The notes below the pieces were generated by a model. That model did no database searches. It was not told where the DNA came from and saw only the letters and a list, made by a program, of their open reading frames with translations. From assembly GCA_028704215.1 (NCBI GenBank), contig JAQVLJ010000011.1, positions 1-16,269 of the forward strand: a stretch of 16,269 nt of DNA. The letters run 5' to 3'. The translations under genes and the position numbers were made by a program. This DNA comes from Clostridia bacterium (GTDB lineage Bacteria; Bacillota; Clostridia; Christensenellales; UBA1242). The first letter of the stretch is position 1; each line of letters starts with the position of its first letter. Shown piece by piece: positions 1 through 6,922 of this stretch.

Positions 1-8
1 TTCCTCCC
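1..8 (-). promoter_or_regulatory. Shine-Dalgarno site of the next operon gene (outside window)
   Basis: Read on the minus strand, the eight bases after the rpsN stop are GGGAGGAA, a strong Shine-Dalgarno sequence. It shows that the operon continues past the window edge. In the usual spc order the next gene would be rpsH (S8), but that gene is not visible here. Confidence 0.6.
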
Positions 9-194
9 TTACCAACTGGCCTTTTTTACGCCAGGTAGTTCACCTTTGTAAGCAAGATTTCTGAAACAAATCCTGCAAATTCCGTACTTTTGCAATACGG
101 CGTGCGGTCTGCCACAAATAGAACATCTAGTGTATTCTCTGGTTGTGAACTTCTGCACCTTTTGTTGTTTTTTAATCAATGCTTTCCTTGCCAT
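9..194 (-). CDS. rpsN: 30S ribosomal protein S14, zinc-binding (type Z)
   Basis: S14 binds 16S rRNA in the head of the 30S subunit. This is the short 61-residue zinc form: four cysteines, C24-x2-C27 and C40-x2-C43, form the zinc site, and the C-terminal GVKKASW is the family's hallmark ending. The start ATG is preceded by AAGGAGAG at good spacing. It lies 9 nt after rplE in the standard L5-S14 order. No zinc-free S14 paralogue is visible in the window. Confidence 0.97.
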   Translation of the reverse strand: MARKALIKKQQKVQKFTTREYTRCSICGRPHAVLQKYGICRICFRNLAYKGELPGVKKASW

Positions 195-203
195 AATCTC
201 TCC

Positions 204-770
204 TTACTTCTTATTCTTAAATGGAAGACCCATAAAAGATAATAATGCCAATGCTTCTGCATCAGTTTTTGCGGTTGTAACGAATATAATATCGAAACCA
301 CGGATTTTTTCAATCTTGTCATAAACAATTTCTGGAAAAATGATTTGTTCTTGAATTCCAAATGAGTAATTTCCACGATGGTCAAATGATGTTTTGTTTA
401 ATCCTTGAAAATCTCTCACACGTGGCAATGCCACAGAAATCAATCTGTCTAAAAATTCGTACATATGGGCTCCACGTAGTGTAGCTTTAGCACCAATTTT
501 TTGACCTTCACGCAATTTGAAGTTTGCAACAGATTTTTTTGCAATAGCAGGAACAGCTTTTTGTCCAGCTATTGTAGAAATCTCTTCAACTGCCAAATTG
601 TAACTTTTTGAATTGTCTTTTTCGTGTCCAAGTCTAGCACTTAGTACGATTTTTTCAATTTTTGGCACTTCCATTACGTTTTTGTAGCCAAATTCTTTTT
701 GAAGAGCAGGTACAACAGTCTTGATATAATAACTTTGCAGTCTATTCAATTCTTTCTTTTCTTTTGTCAT
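204..770 (-). CDS. rplE: 50S ribosomal protein L5
   Basis: L5 binds 5S rRNA and helps form the central protuberance of the 50S subunit. The 188 residues cover the whole family, including the VPKIEKIV segment, LREGQKIGAKATLRG, DHRGNYSFGIQEQIIFPEI and the C-terminal GFDIIFVTTAKTDAEA block. It is a few residues longer than the usual 179 or so, with a charged N-terminus. One oddity is residues 44-48: most L5 proteins have a NMGxG-like segment here, but this one reads SARLG. The start has AAGGAG just upstream, and only 3 nt separate it from rplX. Confidence 0.97.
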   Translation of the reverse strand: MTKEKKELNRLQSYYIKTVVPALQKEFGYKNVMEVPKIEKIVLSARLGHEKDNSKSYNLAVEEISTIAGQKAVPAIAKKSVANFKLREGQKIGAKATLRGAHMYEFLDRLISVALPRVRDFQGLNKTSFDHRGNYSFGIQEQIIFPEIVYDKIEKIRGFDIIFVTTAKTDAEALALLSFMGLPFKNKK

Positions 771-773
771 ATC

Positions 774-1172
774 TTACTCCTTATTTTCTTTTTTTACTGC
801 AGGTTTTTTTTCTGCTTTCTTTTCGCTAGATTTTTTTGTAGCTTTTACTTTTGTATCCAAAACTGCTCCGCATTTTTTGCATATTCTAACAGATTTGTTT
901 TTGTCATCTTTTGAATGTGCAATACGAGTTGCTTTGTTACATACTGGGCAAATCACTTGTACATTTGAACAATCAATTGCTCCAGGTGCCTTAACAATGC
1001 CACCTTTTTCGCCTTGCTTTTTTGGTTTGTTGTGATGAACCAAGATATTTACATCAGCAACAACTACTCTATGCTCAGTAGGATTGACAGAAAGTATTTG
1101 GCTTTTTTTGCCTTTGTCTTTTCCAGCCAATACCACTATTTTGTCACCTTTTTTTACATGAACTTTATTCAT
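774..1172 (-). CDS. rplX: 50S ribosomal protein L24 with zinc ribbon and basic tail
   Basis: L24 is an early assembly protein at the 50S exit-tunnel side. The KOW motif is near residues 3-30 (VKKGDKIVVLAGKDKGK). The second half carries C75-x2-C78 and C98-x2-C101, a zinc-ribbon form of L24 known in some bacteria. After about residue 108 there is a tail rich in Lys, Glu and Ala that makes the protein 132 residues, against the usual 100-110. I start it at the ATG at 1172, because AAGGAG lies 5 nt upstream. A GTG six bases earlier falls inside that Shine-Dalgarno region and is unlikely to be used. Confidence 0.95.
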   Translation of the reverse strand: MNKVHVKKGDKIVVLAGKDKGKKSQILSVNPTEHRVVVADVNILVHHNKPKKQGEKGGIVKAPGAIDCSNVQVICPVCNKATRIAHSKDDKNKSVRICKKCGAVLDTKVKATKKSSEKKAEKKPAVKKENKE

Positions 1173-1181
1173 ATTCACTCC

Positions 1182-1550
1182 TTATAATACTTCAGGTGCT
1201 AAGGAAATTATTTTCATAAAGTCCTTTTCACGCAATTCACGAGCAACAGGCCCGAAAATACGTGTACCCTTTGGCATTTTGTTGTTGTCTATTATTACTG
1301 CTGCGTTATCATCAAATCTAATGGTAGAACCATCTTTACGGTTCAAAGGATATTTGCAACGAACTACGACTGCTTTTACTACTTCACCTTTCTTGACACT
1401 ACCGTCTGGTGTAGCAGTTTTTACAGAAGCAACGATGATATCTCCGATACCTGCATACTTACGCACAGAACCACCCAAAGGGCGAATACACATAATTATT
1501 TTTGCACCGGTATTGTCTGCAACTTTTAATCTACTTTGTGGTTGTATCAT
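1182..1550 (-). CDS. rplN: 50S ribosomal protein L14
   Basis: L14 sits at the subunit interface and contributes to bridge B8. The 122 residues match the family length exactly. The signature begins at MIQPQSRLKVADNTGAK and continues through PLGGSVRKYAGIGD and the conserved end, RELREKDFMKIISLAPEVL. GGAGG precedes the ATG. It follows rpsQ after 9 nt and its stop overlaps the rplX Shine-Dalgarno site. Confidence 0.98.
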   Translation of the reverse strand: MIQPQSRLKVADNTGAKIIMCIRPLGGSVRKYAGIGDIIVASVKTATPDGSVKKGEVVKAVVVRCKYPLNRKDGSTIRFDDNAAVIIDNNKMPKGTRIFGPVARELREKDFMKIISLAPEVL

Positions 1551-1559
1551 ATTTGCCTC

Positions 1560-1826
1560 CTACTTTGCTTTTTCGACTATTCTTAATAGTCTAAAATATT
1601 TGTCTTTTGACAAAGGTCTAGTTTCAATTATTTCAACAGTATCGCCAACTTTACATTCATTTTTTTCATCGTGAACTTTATATTTTTTACTTGTTGTCAT
1701 AAATTTTTTGTAAATTGGATGTTGTTTTCTGCTAGAAATAGATACGGTGCAAGTTTTTTCCATTTTGTCGGAAACCACAACGCCTTGTAATGTTTTTCTA
1801 GTTACTTGAATGTCTTGTTTTTCCAT
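1560..1826 (-). CDS. rpsQ: 30S ribosomal protein S17
   Basis: S17 is a primary 16S rRNA-binding protein with an OB fold. At 88 residues it has normal length. Recognisable segments are LQGVVVSDKMEKTCTVSI near the start, HPIYKKFM in the middle and GDTVEIIETRPLSKDKYFRL near the end. The start ATG follows AAGGAG, 10 nt after rpmC. It ends with TAG. It occupies the normal position between L29 and L14. Confidence 0.98.
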   Translation of the reverse strand: MEKQDIQVTRKTLQGVVVSDKMEKTCTVSISSRKQHPIYKKFMTTSKKYKVHDEKNECKVGDTVEIIETRPLSKDKYFRLLRIVEKAK

Positions 1827-1836
1827 AATCTACTCC

Positions 1837-2040
1837 TTACACCTTTTTGCCTTCAAGTTCTTTTAATCTGAGATAAGTTTTTACACGTGCTATGTCTTTC
1901 TTAATTTCTCTGATTTGAACAGGATTTGATAGCTGATTGCTATATTTTTGGAAGGTTAAATTAAACAATTCAGATCTAAGTTTTGCTTCTTGCGCTTTTA
2001 ACTCATTTACTGATAGTTCTTTATAATCTTTTTTATTCAT
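1837..2040 (-). CDS. rpmC: 50S ribosomal protein L29
   Basis: L29 is a two-helix protein near the exit tunnel, where trigger factor and SRP dock. Its 67 residues include ELSVNELKAQEAKLRSELFNL and the RxIKKDIARVKT helix typical of the family. The ATG lies inside the end of rplP in the arrangement ATGAATAA, an 8-nt overlap, and its Shine-Dalgarno GGAGG is inside the rplP coding region. This suggests translational coupling. Confidence 0.96.
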   Translation of the reverse strand: MNKKDYKELSVNELKAQEAKLRSELFNLTFQKYSNQLSNPVQIREIKKDIARVKTYLRLKELEGKKV

Positions 2041-2470
2041 TTTCTGCTCCTCCCTCTACCTCTACGACTTTTCTAATTACTTTTGTTTTGCATGGAAGTT
2101 TGTGAGAAGCAAGTCTTAATGCTTCCATACAGATTTCTTCACTAGGTCCTTGTATTTCAAAAAGAACTCTATCTCTTTGAACAACGGCAACATAATGATC
2201 TAAATTGCCTTTTCCGCTACCCATACGAGTTTCAGCGGCTTTTTTAGACACTGGTTTGTCTGGAAATACTTTTATCCAAACTTTACCACCACGTTTCATA
2301 TATCTATTCATGGCTACACGGGCTGCTTCGATTTGGTTTCCTGTCATCCAGCATGGTTCAGTGGCTTGAAGACCATAATCACCATAAGCGACAAAATTGC
2401 CTCTTGTTGCTCTGCCTGTCATACGGCCCCTATGTTGTGTTCTTCTCTTTACTCTTTTTGGCATTAACAT
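2033..2470 (-). CDS. rplP: 50S ribosomal protein L16
   Basis: L16 lies near the A-site tRNA elbow and is needed late in 50S assembly. The protein starts MLMPKRVKRRTQHRGRMTG, as in the family. It keeps PDKPVSKKAAETRMGSGKG, the conserved loop close to the peptidyl-transferase centre. Length is 145 residues, typical. One nucleotide separates it from the rpsC stop, and GGAGG within the end of rpsC is its ribosome site, so coupling is likely. Confidence 0.98.
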   Translation of the reverse strand: MLMPKRVKRRTQHRGRMTGRATRGNFVAYGDYGLQATEPCWMTGNQIEAARVAMNRYMKRGGKVWIKVFPDKPVSKKAAETRMGSGKGNLDHYVAVVQRDRVLFEIQGPSEEICMEALRLASHKLPCKTKVIRKVVEVEGGAENE

Positions 2471-2471
2471 A

Positions 2472-3137
2472 TTAGTTGCCTCCTTTATCGTCCGCCATGC
2501 TAACCTTGCCTAGAATATCTCCCTTGTAAATCCAAACCTTAATACCTAAGACTCCAAATGTAGTGTGTGCTTCAGCCAAAGCATAGTCTACATTAGCTCT
2601 CAAAGTATGCAAAGGTAAAGAACCTTCTTGATAGTGTTCACTACGAGCAATTTCTGCGCCGTCTAAACGACCACTAACCATAGTTTTGATACCCAAAGCA
2701 CCTGAACGCATAGTACGTTGCATAGCACTTTTCATAACACGTCTGAATTGAGCACGTTTTTCGAGTTGTTGAGCAATGCTCTCAGCAACTAATTGTGCGT
2801 TCATATCAGGATTTTTTTCTTCTTTAATATTTACAATTACTCTTTTTGATGCAGAGATTTTTTCCAAGTTTTTACGTAAAGTTTCTACGCCTACACCTTT
2901 TTGACCAATCAAAATACCTGGTTTAGCAGTTTCTACATTAATAGTCACGCTATCGCCACTTCTATCAATTGTGATATTAGAAACAGCACAATTTTTGTAA
3001 TTGTTTCGGATAAATTTTCGCAAATCATTGTCTTCTTTAATTAATTTTGCAATATCTTTTTTGTCGGCAATCCAAAATGAATTCCAAGTTTTGTTGATAC
3101 CCAATCTCAATCCGAAAGGGCTAACTTTTTGTCCCAT
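2472..3137 (-). CDS. rpsC: 30S ribosomal protein S3
   Basis: S3 forms part of the mRNA entry channel and its helicase region in the 30S head. The 221 residues begin MGQKVSPFGLRLGI. They contain a KH type II domain around residues 65-115, with GILIGQKGVGVETLRKNL as its GxxG loop region. The C-terminal S3 domain follows, with GRLDGAEIARSEHYQEGSLPLHTLRA split over the tunnel-facing strands. AAGGAG and a 4-nt gap follow rplV. Confidence 0.98.
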   Translation of the reverse strand: MGQKVSPFGLRLGINKTWNSFWIADKKDIAKLIKEDNDLRKFIRNNYKNCAVSNITIDRSGDSVTINVETAKPGILIGQKGVGVETLRKNLEKISASKRVIVNIKEEKNPDMNAQLVAESIAQQLEKRAQFRRVMKSAMQRTMRSGALGIKTMVSGRLDGAEIARSEHYQEGSLPLHTLRANVDYALAEAHTTFGVLGIKVWIYKGDILGKVSMADDKGGN

Positions 3138-3141
3138 AATA

Positions 3142-3531
3142 TTACTCCTTTATCTCGTCTAAAATAACAGTAATGTGGCTTGAACGTTTCAAAATTCTAC
3201 TTGCAGAACCCTTTCCACGAGGCATTTGTCTTTTCATTATTGGACCAGGTCCGACAAATATTTCTGCTACATACAAATTTTGTCTATTCATACCTTTATT
3301 GTGTTCAGCGTTAGCAACTGCTGAGTTGATAAGTTTCAAAACAACACTCGCTGCATTATTTGGTAATACTGACAATATTGCTACTGCTTCTTCGCATTTT
3401 TTGCCGCGAACAGTATCCAAAACTATACCAACTTTGCTTGGGCTTAAACTAATGTATTTTGCACAAGCATAAGGTCTGTTGTCTTGGTTTTGTTTTCTTT
3501 CTAATGCTTTTTCTCTAATTCTTTTTGCCAT
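3142..3531 (-). CDS. rplV: 50S ribosomal protein L22
   Basis: L22 extends a long beta-hairpin into the nascent-peptide tunnel, the region touched by macrolides. The hairpin is present (GPGPIMKRQMPRGKG, with MKR intact), followed by SRILKRSSHITVIL. At 129 residues it is longer than the usual 110-113, because about 18 mostly charged residues precede the normal beginning at PYACAKYISLSP. The start is supported by AAGGAG upstream of the ATG, so the N-terminal extension looks genuine. Confidence 0.97.
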   Translation of the reverse strand: MAKRIREKALERKQNQDNRPYACAKYISLSPSKVGIVLDTVRGKKCEEAVAILSVLPNNAASVVLKLINSAVANAEHNKGMNRQNLYVAEIFVGPGPIMKRQMPRGKGSASRILKRSSHITVILDEIKE

Positions 3532-3541
3532 TTTCTACTCC

Positions 3542-3823
3542 TTACTTCTTACCAACAACGGCTTTTTTAGCAGCGTGACCTTTGAATGTACGCGTTGGTG
3601 CAAATTCTCCAAGTTTGTGTCCAACCATTTCAACTGTACAGTAAACAGGGATATGTTTTTTGCCGTTGTGAACAGCAATTGTGTGTCCAACAAATTCAGG
3701 ATAGATAACACTAGCACGAGACCAAGTTTTTAAAACTTTTTTTTCTCTATTAGTGTTCATTTCTGTAATGCGAGCCATTAGTTTACTTTCAACATAAGGC
3801 TTTTTACTCAAACTTCTACTCAT
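3542..3823 (-). CDS. rpsS: 30S ribosomal protein S19
   Basis: S19 forms the 30S head tip with S13 and contacts the A-site tRNA side. The 93 residues begin MSRSLSKKPYVESKL. They show TWSRASVIYPEFVGHTIAVH and the conserved MVGHKLGEFAPTRTFKGH segment. TAGGAG precedes the ATG and the gene lies 8 nt after rplB, in the standard L2-S19-L22 order. Confidence 0.98.
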   Translation of the reverse strand: MSRSLSKKPYVESKLMARITEMNTNREKKVLKTWSRASVIYPEFVGHTIAVHNGKKHIPVYCTVEMVGHKLGEFAPTRTFKGHAAKKAVVGKK

Positions 3824-3831
3824 ATTAACTC

Positions 3832-4668
3832 CTATTTACTTCTTCTCTTGACAATCAATTTGTCAGAATGTTTATTGTTTTTTCTAGTTTTATGTCCCAA
3901 GGCTGGTTTGCCCCATGGAGTCATTGGACCTGCGTGTCCAACAGGAGATTTACCCTCACCACCACCATGTGGATGGTCTACTGGATTCATTGCGCTACCT
4001 CTTACAGTAGGTCGAACTCCAAAATGTCTATTTCTTCCTGCTTTTCCGATAGAAATAATTTCATGCTCTGAATTACCAACTTCGCCAACTGTAGCACGGC
4101 ATTTTGCCAATACTTTTCTCATTTCGCCTGATGGTAAACGTACTGTAACGTAGCTTCCTTCTTTTGCCATCAATTGAGCTGATAAGCCAGCAGAACGCAC
4201 TAATTGTCCGCCCTTACCAGGAGTCAATTCAATATTATGAATTTTGATACCCAAAGGCATATTGTTCATAGGTAATGAATTACCTGCTTTGATTTCTGCG
4301 TTTTCACCAGACATAACTGCATCGCCAACATTAAGTGTGTTTGGTGCAAGGATGTATCTCTTTTCGCCATCAGCATATACCAAAAGTGCTATAAATGCTG
4401 AACGATTGGGATCGTATTGCAAACTATCTACACGTGCAGGAATGCCATCTTTATCGCGCTTAAAGTCTATAATCCTATATTTAGTTTTATTACCGCCACC
4501 AATATGACGAACTGTTATTTTACCAGCATTATTTCTACCACCGGTTTTTTTGTTAGTAACAATCAAAGATTTTGGTGTTTCTGCTTTTGGAGTCAAAACT
4601 TCGCCATAATTTGTATAACTGGCAAATCTTTGTCCACTTGAAAGCGGTTTTCTTTGTTTAATAGCCAT
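3832..4668 (-). CDS. rplB: 50S ribosomal protein L2
   Basis: L2 is one of the most conserved 50S proteins, needed for subunit association and peptidyl-transferase activity. The 278 residues include the N-terminal IKQRKPLSSGQRF, the central RNA-binding fold (GRNNAGKITVRHIGGG) and the C-terminal NPVDHPHGGGEG loop with its conserved histidines. The ending KLIVKRRSK is standard. AAGGAG is upstream of the ATG. The stop is TAG. Nothing unusual in length or order. Confidence 0.99.
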   Translation of the reverse strand: MAIKQRKPLSSGQRFASYTNYGEVLTPKAETPKSLIVTNKKTGGRNNAGKITVRHIGGGNKTKYRIIDFKRDKDGIPARVDSLQYDPNRSAFIALLVYADGEKRYILAPNTLNVGDAVMSGENAEIKAGNSLPMNNMPLGIKIHNIELTPGKGGQLVRSAGLSAQLMAKEGSYVTVRLPSGEMRKVLAKCRATVGEVGNSEHEIISIGKAGRNRHFGVRPTVRGSAMNPVDHPHGGGEGKSPVGHAGPMTPWGKPALGHKTRKNNKHSDKLIVKRRSK

Positions 4669-4681
4669 TGCTTATCTCCTT

Positions 4682-4984
4682 TTAAGACAGACTTTCAAAA
4701 AACTCTATACCTTTTGATTTTTCGTTTAGGAAAACAACTGCTTTTTTATAATCATTAGTTTTTCCAGTAACTTTTCCACCTTTGGTATTTCGAGTTTTTG
4801 TCTTGCCTTTTACTCGTATAGTATTCACTCTGTCCACTTGAACGCCGAATATTTCTTCTACTGCATTTTTGATTTGGATTTTGTTGGCACTAATTTCAAC
4901 TTCAAATGTGTAAATTTTGTTTTGGATACCAGCGTATGCTTTTTCAGTCAAAACTGGTCTTTTAATAATATCATGTGCTGTCAT
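4682..4984 (-). CDS. rplW: 50S ribosomal protein L23
   Basis: L23 sits at the tunnel exit and docks trigger factor and SRP. The 100 residues start MTAHDIIKRPVLTEKAYA and contain the AVEEIFGVQVDRVNT block and the basic loop that follows it. The ATG shares one base with the rplD stop (TAATG), and GAGGAGG lies in the end of rplD, so translation of the two genes is probably coupled. Confidence 0.98.
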   Translation of the reverse strand: MTAHDIIKRPVLTEKAYAGIQNKIYTFEVEISANKIQIKNAVEEIFGVQVDRVNTIRVKGKTKTRNTKGGKVTGKTNDYKKAVVFLNEKSKGIEFFESLS

Positions 4985-5607
4985 TATACGTACGCCTCCT
5001 CAATTTTTTTAATAGCGTCAACAGTAAATACGATAAATGTATTCTTTACAACGTCCAAGACGTTCATAATCATTGCTTCTGTGACAGTAACTTTTTCAAT
5101 GTTGCTTGCGCTTTTGAAAACATTAGTATCGTTTTCAGCAGTAACAATAATTGTACGTTTGTCCAAACCAAACTTTTCTAACATTTCCGTAATAACTTTT
5201 GTTTTTGGTTGAGCGATATCAATTTTGTCAAGAAGTACAACTTCGTTTTGTTCGAATTTTTTGCTCAAAGCACTAGCAAATGCTTGATCTCTCATTATCT
5301 TATTAATTTTTTGAGAGAAATCACGTGGTTTTGGAGCAAATACTACTCCGCCGCCTGTCCACTGTGGACCTTTTGTAGATCCATGTCTAGCTCGGCCAGT
5401 ACCTTTTTGACGCCATGGTTTCTTTGCGTGTCCCCTAACTTCGCTACGTGTCAATGTGCTTTTTGTACCTTGACGTGCGTTGTTTTGAAGTGCCACAACC
5501 ACTTGATGAATAAGTGGTTCATTATATTCCGCACAAAATACGTTGTCATCTAATTCTACATCGCCAACGATTTCGTGAGCCATATTGTATATTTTTAATT
5601 TAGCCAT
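4984..5607 (-). CDS. rplD: 50S ribosomal protein L4
   Basis: L4 lines the peptide tunnel opposite L22. In E. coli it also represses its own operon through the S10 leader. The 207 residues include the tunnel loop KKPWRQKGTGRARHGSTKGP, which keeps the KGTGRAR core linked to macrolide contact. The next segment reads QWTGGGVVF, with Thr where Arg is common. The C-terminal half shows the family's VLLDKIDIAQPKTK and LDVVKNTFIVFT elements. AAGGAG precedes the ATG. Confidence 0.98.
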   Translation of the reverse strand: MAKLKIYNMAHEIVGDVELDDNVFCAEYNEPLIHQVVVALQNNARQGTKSTLTRSEVRGHAKKPWRQKGTGRARHGSTKGPQWTGGGVVFAPKPRDFSQKINKIMRDQAFASALSKKFEQNEVVLLDKIDIAQPKTKVITEMLEKFGLDKRTIIVTAENDTNVFKSASNIEKVTVTEAMIMNVLDVVKNTFIVFTVDAIKKIEEAYV

Positions 5608-5620
5608 TATGAACTCCTTT

Positions 5621-6253
5621 TTACGCCTTCACAGCCGACTTGATTAGCACAATACTTTTGTTTGGACCAGGGATTGCACCCTTAATCAAAATAAGATTTC
5701 TTGCACCATCGACACGTACGACTGATAAGTTTTGAACTGTAACATTTTCATTACCGTATTGACCAGGCATTTTTTTATTTTTGAATACTCTGCTTGGAGT
5801 AGAGTTAGAACCCATAGAACCAACCTCTCTATGAACAGGGCCGGTACCGTGAGTCATTTTTAATCTGTGATTGTTCCAACGTTTGATTACGCCAGTAAAA
5901 CCATGTCCTTTAGAAACGCCTGAAACGTCAACTTTTTCACCCTCAGCGAAGATATCACAAGTTAATGTTTGACCTATTTCAATATCAGAGATGTCCTCTA
6001 GTCTAAATTCTTTCAATACTTTTTTTGGTTCAACGCCAGACTTTTTAAAAGTACCAGCAATCGCTTTGTTGATTTGGTTTTCTTTTACATCACCAAAAGC
6101 AACTTGGATAGCATCATAGCCGTCTTTGTCCACAGTTTTGATTTGTGTCACAAAGCAAGGGCCTGCTTCAACTACTGTAACTGGAGATACAATGCCTTTT
6201 GAATTAAAGACTTGTGTCATTCCAAGCTTTTTGCCTAATATCGCTTTTTTCAT
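5621..6253 (-). CDS. rplC: 50S ribosomal protein L3
   Basis: L3 nucleates 50S assembly and sends a loop to the peptidyl-transferase centre. The protein opens AILGKKLGMTQVF and carries DVSGVSKGHGFTGVIKRW, then GSMGSNSTPSRVFKNKKMPGQYG split around the central loop. The glutamine of MPGQYG corresponds to the residue methylated by PrmB in proteobacteria. 210 residues is normal. The rpsJ stop is part of its Shine-Dalgarno site (TAGGAGG), 8 nt before the ATG. Confidence 0.98.
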   Translation of the reverse strand: MKKAILGKKLGMTQVFNSKGIVSPVTVVEAGPCFVTQIKTVDKDGYDAIQVAFGDVKENQINKAIAGTFKKSGVEPKKVLKEFRLEDISDIEIGQTLTCDIFAEGEKVDVSGVSKGHGFTGVIKRWNNHRLKMTHGTGPVHREVGSMGSNSTPSRVFKNKKMPGQYGNENVTVQNLSVVRVDGARNLILIKGAIPGPNKSIVLIKSAVKA

Positions 6254-6261
6254 AATGCCTC

Positions 6262-6570
6262 CTATAACTTAATGTCAATATCTACGCCGGCAGGCAAACT
6301 CATCTTTAGAAGAGTGTCCACAGCCTTTGTTGTAGGTGCGTAAACATCAATTACTCTTTTGTGTGTTCTTGTTTCAAACTGCTCACGACTATCTTTATAT
6401 TTGTGTGGAGCACGAATGACAGTGATAACCTCTTTTTCAGTTGGTAGAGGTATAGGTCCAGAAATTTTGCATCCTGCTTTTGTAGCAGTGTCTACAATTC
6501 TAGACACGACCGAGTCAATCAAACTGTGGTCAAATGATTTTAGTTTAATTCTGATTTTTTGTGTTGACAT
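6262..6570 (-). CDS. rpsJ: 30S ribosomal protein S10, first gene of the operon
   Basis: S10 is a 30S head protein and, as NusE, a partner of NusB and NusG in antitermination. The 102 residues match the family: QKIRIKLKSFDHSLID at the start, GPIPLPTEKEVITVIRAPHKYKDSREQFE in two conserved strands, and a C-terminal LLKMSLPAGVDIDIKL. AGGAGA lies 7 nt upstream of the ATG. It is the promoter-proximal gene, behind a long structured leader. Confidence 0.98.
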   Translation of the reverse strand: MSTQKIRIKLKSFDHSLIDSVVSRIVDTATKAGCKISGPIPLPTEKEVITVIRAPHKYKDSREQFETRTHKRVIDVYAPTTKAVDTLLKMSLPAGVDIDIKL

Positions 6571-6750
6571 GTTTTCTCCTTTTTGTTTTTTAGGCCTATT
6601 AAACTTCCACGTACCCGTGTGTTCAGTGCTACTGTATAAAAATAAAATTACTTTTACAGGCCCGCTTAAAAAAGCATTTGGTCAGTACGAATTACCGTCT
6701 TTGGTCATACGACTTATACGCAACCTCGTACTTCTTCCCACATCAGTAAC
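6571..6750 (-). promoter_or_regulatory. S10 operon 5' leader with several inverted repeats (candidate autoregulatory RNA)
   Basis: About 180 nt of transcribed leader precede rpsJ. I find these complementary pairs on the minus strand: AGTACGA (6732-6726) with TCGTACT (6690-6684); inside it GGTT (6725-6722) with GACC (6706-6703), one wobble; CTGTA (6659-6655) with TACAG (6636-6632); CAGT (6634-6631) with ACTG (6627-6624), which excludes the previous pair; and CACG (6619-6616) with CGTG (6611-6608) around a GGTA loop. GGCCT (6661-6657) can also pair with AGGCC (6597-6593), an alternative to CTGTA. In E. coli the S10 leader binds L4. Whether L4 acts here is inference. Confidence 0.5.
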
Positions 6751-6756
6751 CGATTA

Positions 6757-6785
6757 ATCTTACAATAATAAAAAATGTTTGTCAA
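6757..6785 (-). promoter_or_regulatory. Promoter of the S10 ribosomal operon
   Basis: On the minus strand, a perfect -35 TTGACA (6785-6780) is followed by 17 bp and the -10 TAAGAT (6762-6757), matching 4 of 6 consensus positions. Transcription should begin near 6750. No other good promoter was found between rpsJ and the divergent gene for this direction. Confidence 0.75.
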
Positions 6786-6861
6786 TGCTTTTTTAACAAT
6801 TTTTTGTTTTTTTTATAAATATAATATAAGGAAAAATTAAGCAGAAAGTTATGCAAAGGTA
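6786..6861. other. AT-rich spacer between divergent promoters
   Basis: The 6571-6922 gap between rpsJ and the divergent gene holds the S10 leader, the two promoters and this 76-bp A+T-rich spacer with long T and A tracts. A TATAAT on the plus strand at 6820-6825 has no convincing -35 at normal distance. The tracts could act as UP elements for either promoter. I see no gene here. Confidence 0.4.
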
Positions 6862-6890
6862 TTTACAAAAAAAGTAGTATGTGATATTAT
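6862..6890 (+). promoter_or_regulatory. Promoter of the 135-codon orphan gene
   Basis: TTTACA (6862-6867) is followed by 17 bp and TATTAT (6885-6890), each 5 of 6 consensus positions. TG at 6882-6883 makes an extended -10. Transcription is expected near 6897, giving a leader of about 26 nt that contains the gene's Shine-Dalgarno site. Confidence 0.75.
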
Positions 6891-6922
6891 TGTTTTGTAA
6901 AGAAAGTTGTAGGGAGAATTTT

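Noticed and set aside
3848..4153. Plus-strand open frames opposite rplB (101 and 67 codons)
   Set aside because: They are shadows of the highly conserved L2 coding sequence; the encoded peptides are Cys/Pro-rich translation artefacts.
6571..6756. tRNA or riboswitch of a known class in the S10 leader
   Set aside because: I see no cloverleaf and no recognisable metabolite-riboswitch core; the pairs fit a ribosomal-protein leader better.
6359..6757. Plus-strand open frame opposite rpsJ and its leader (132 codons)
   Set aside because: It is antisense to a certain ribosomal gene and its regulatory leader, has no ribosome site and no recognisable protein.
6881..6922. GTG at 6881 as the start of the 135-residue protein
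   Set aside because: It overlaps the -10 box, so it is not in the transcript, and the ATG at 6923 has a proper Shine-Dalgarno site.
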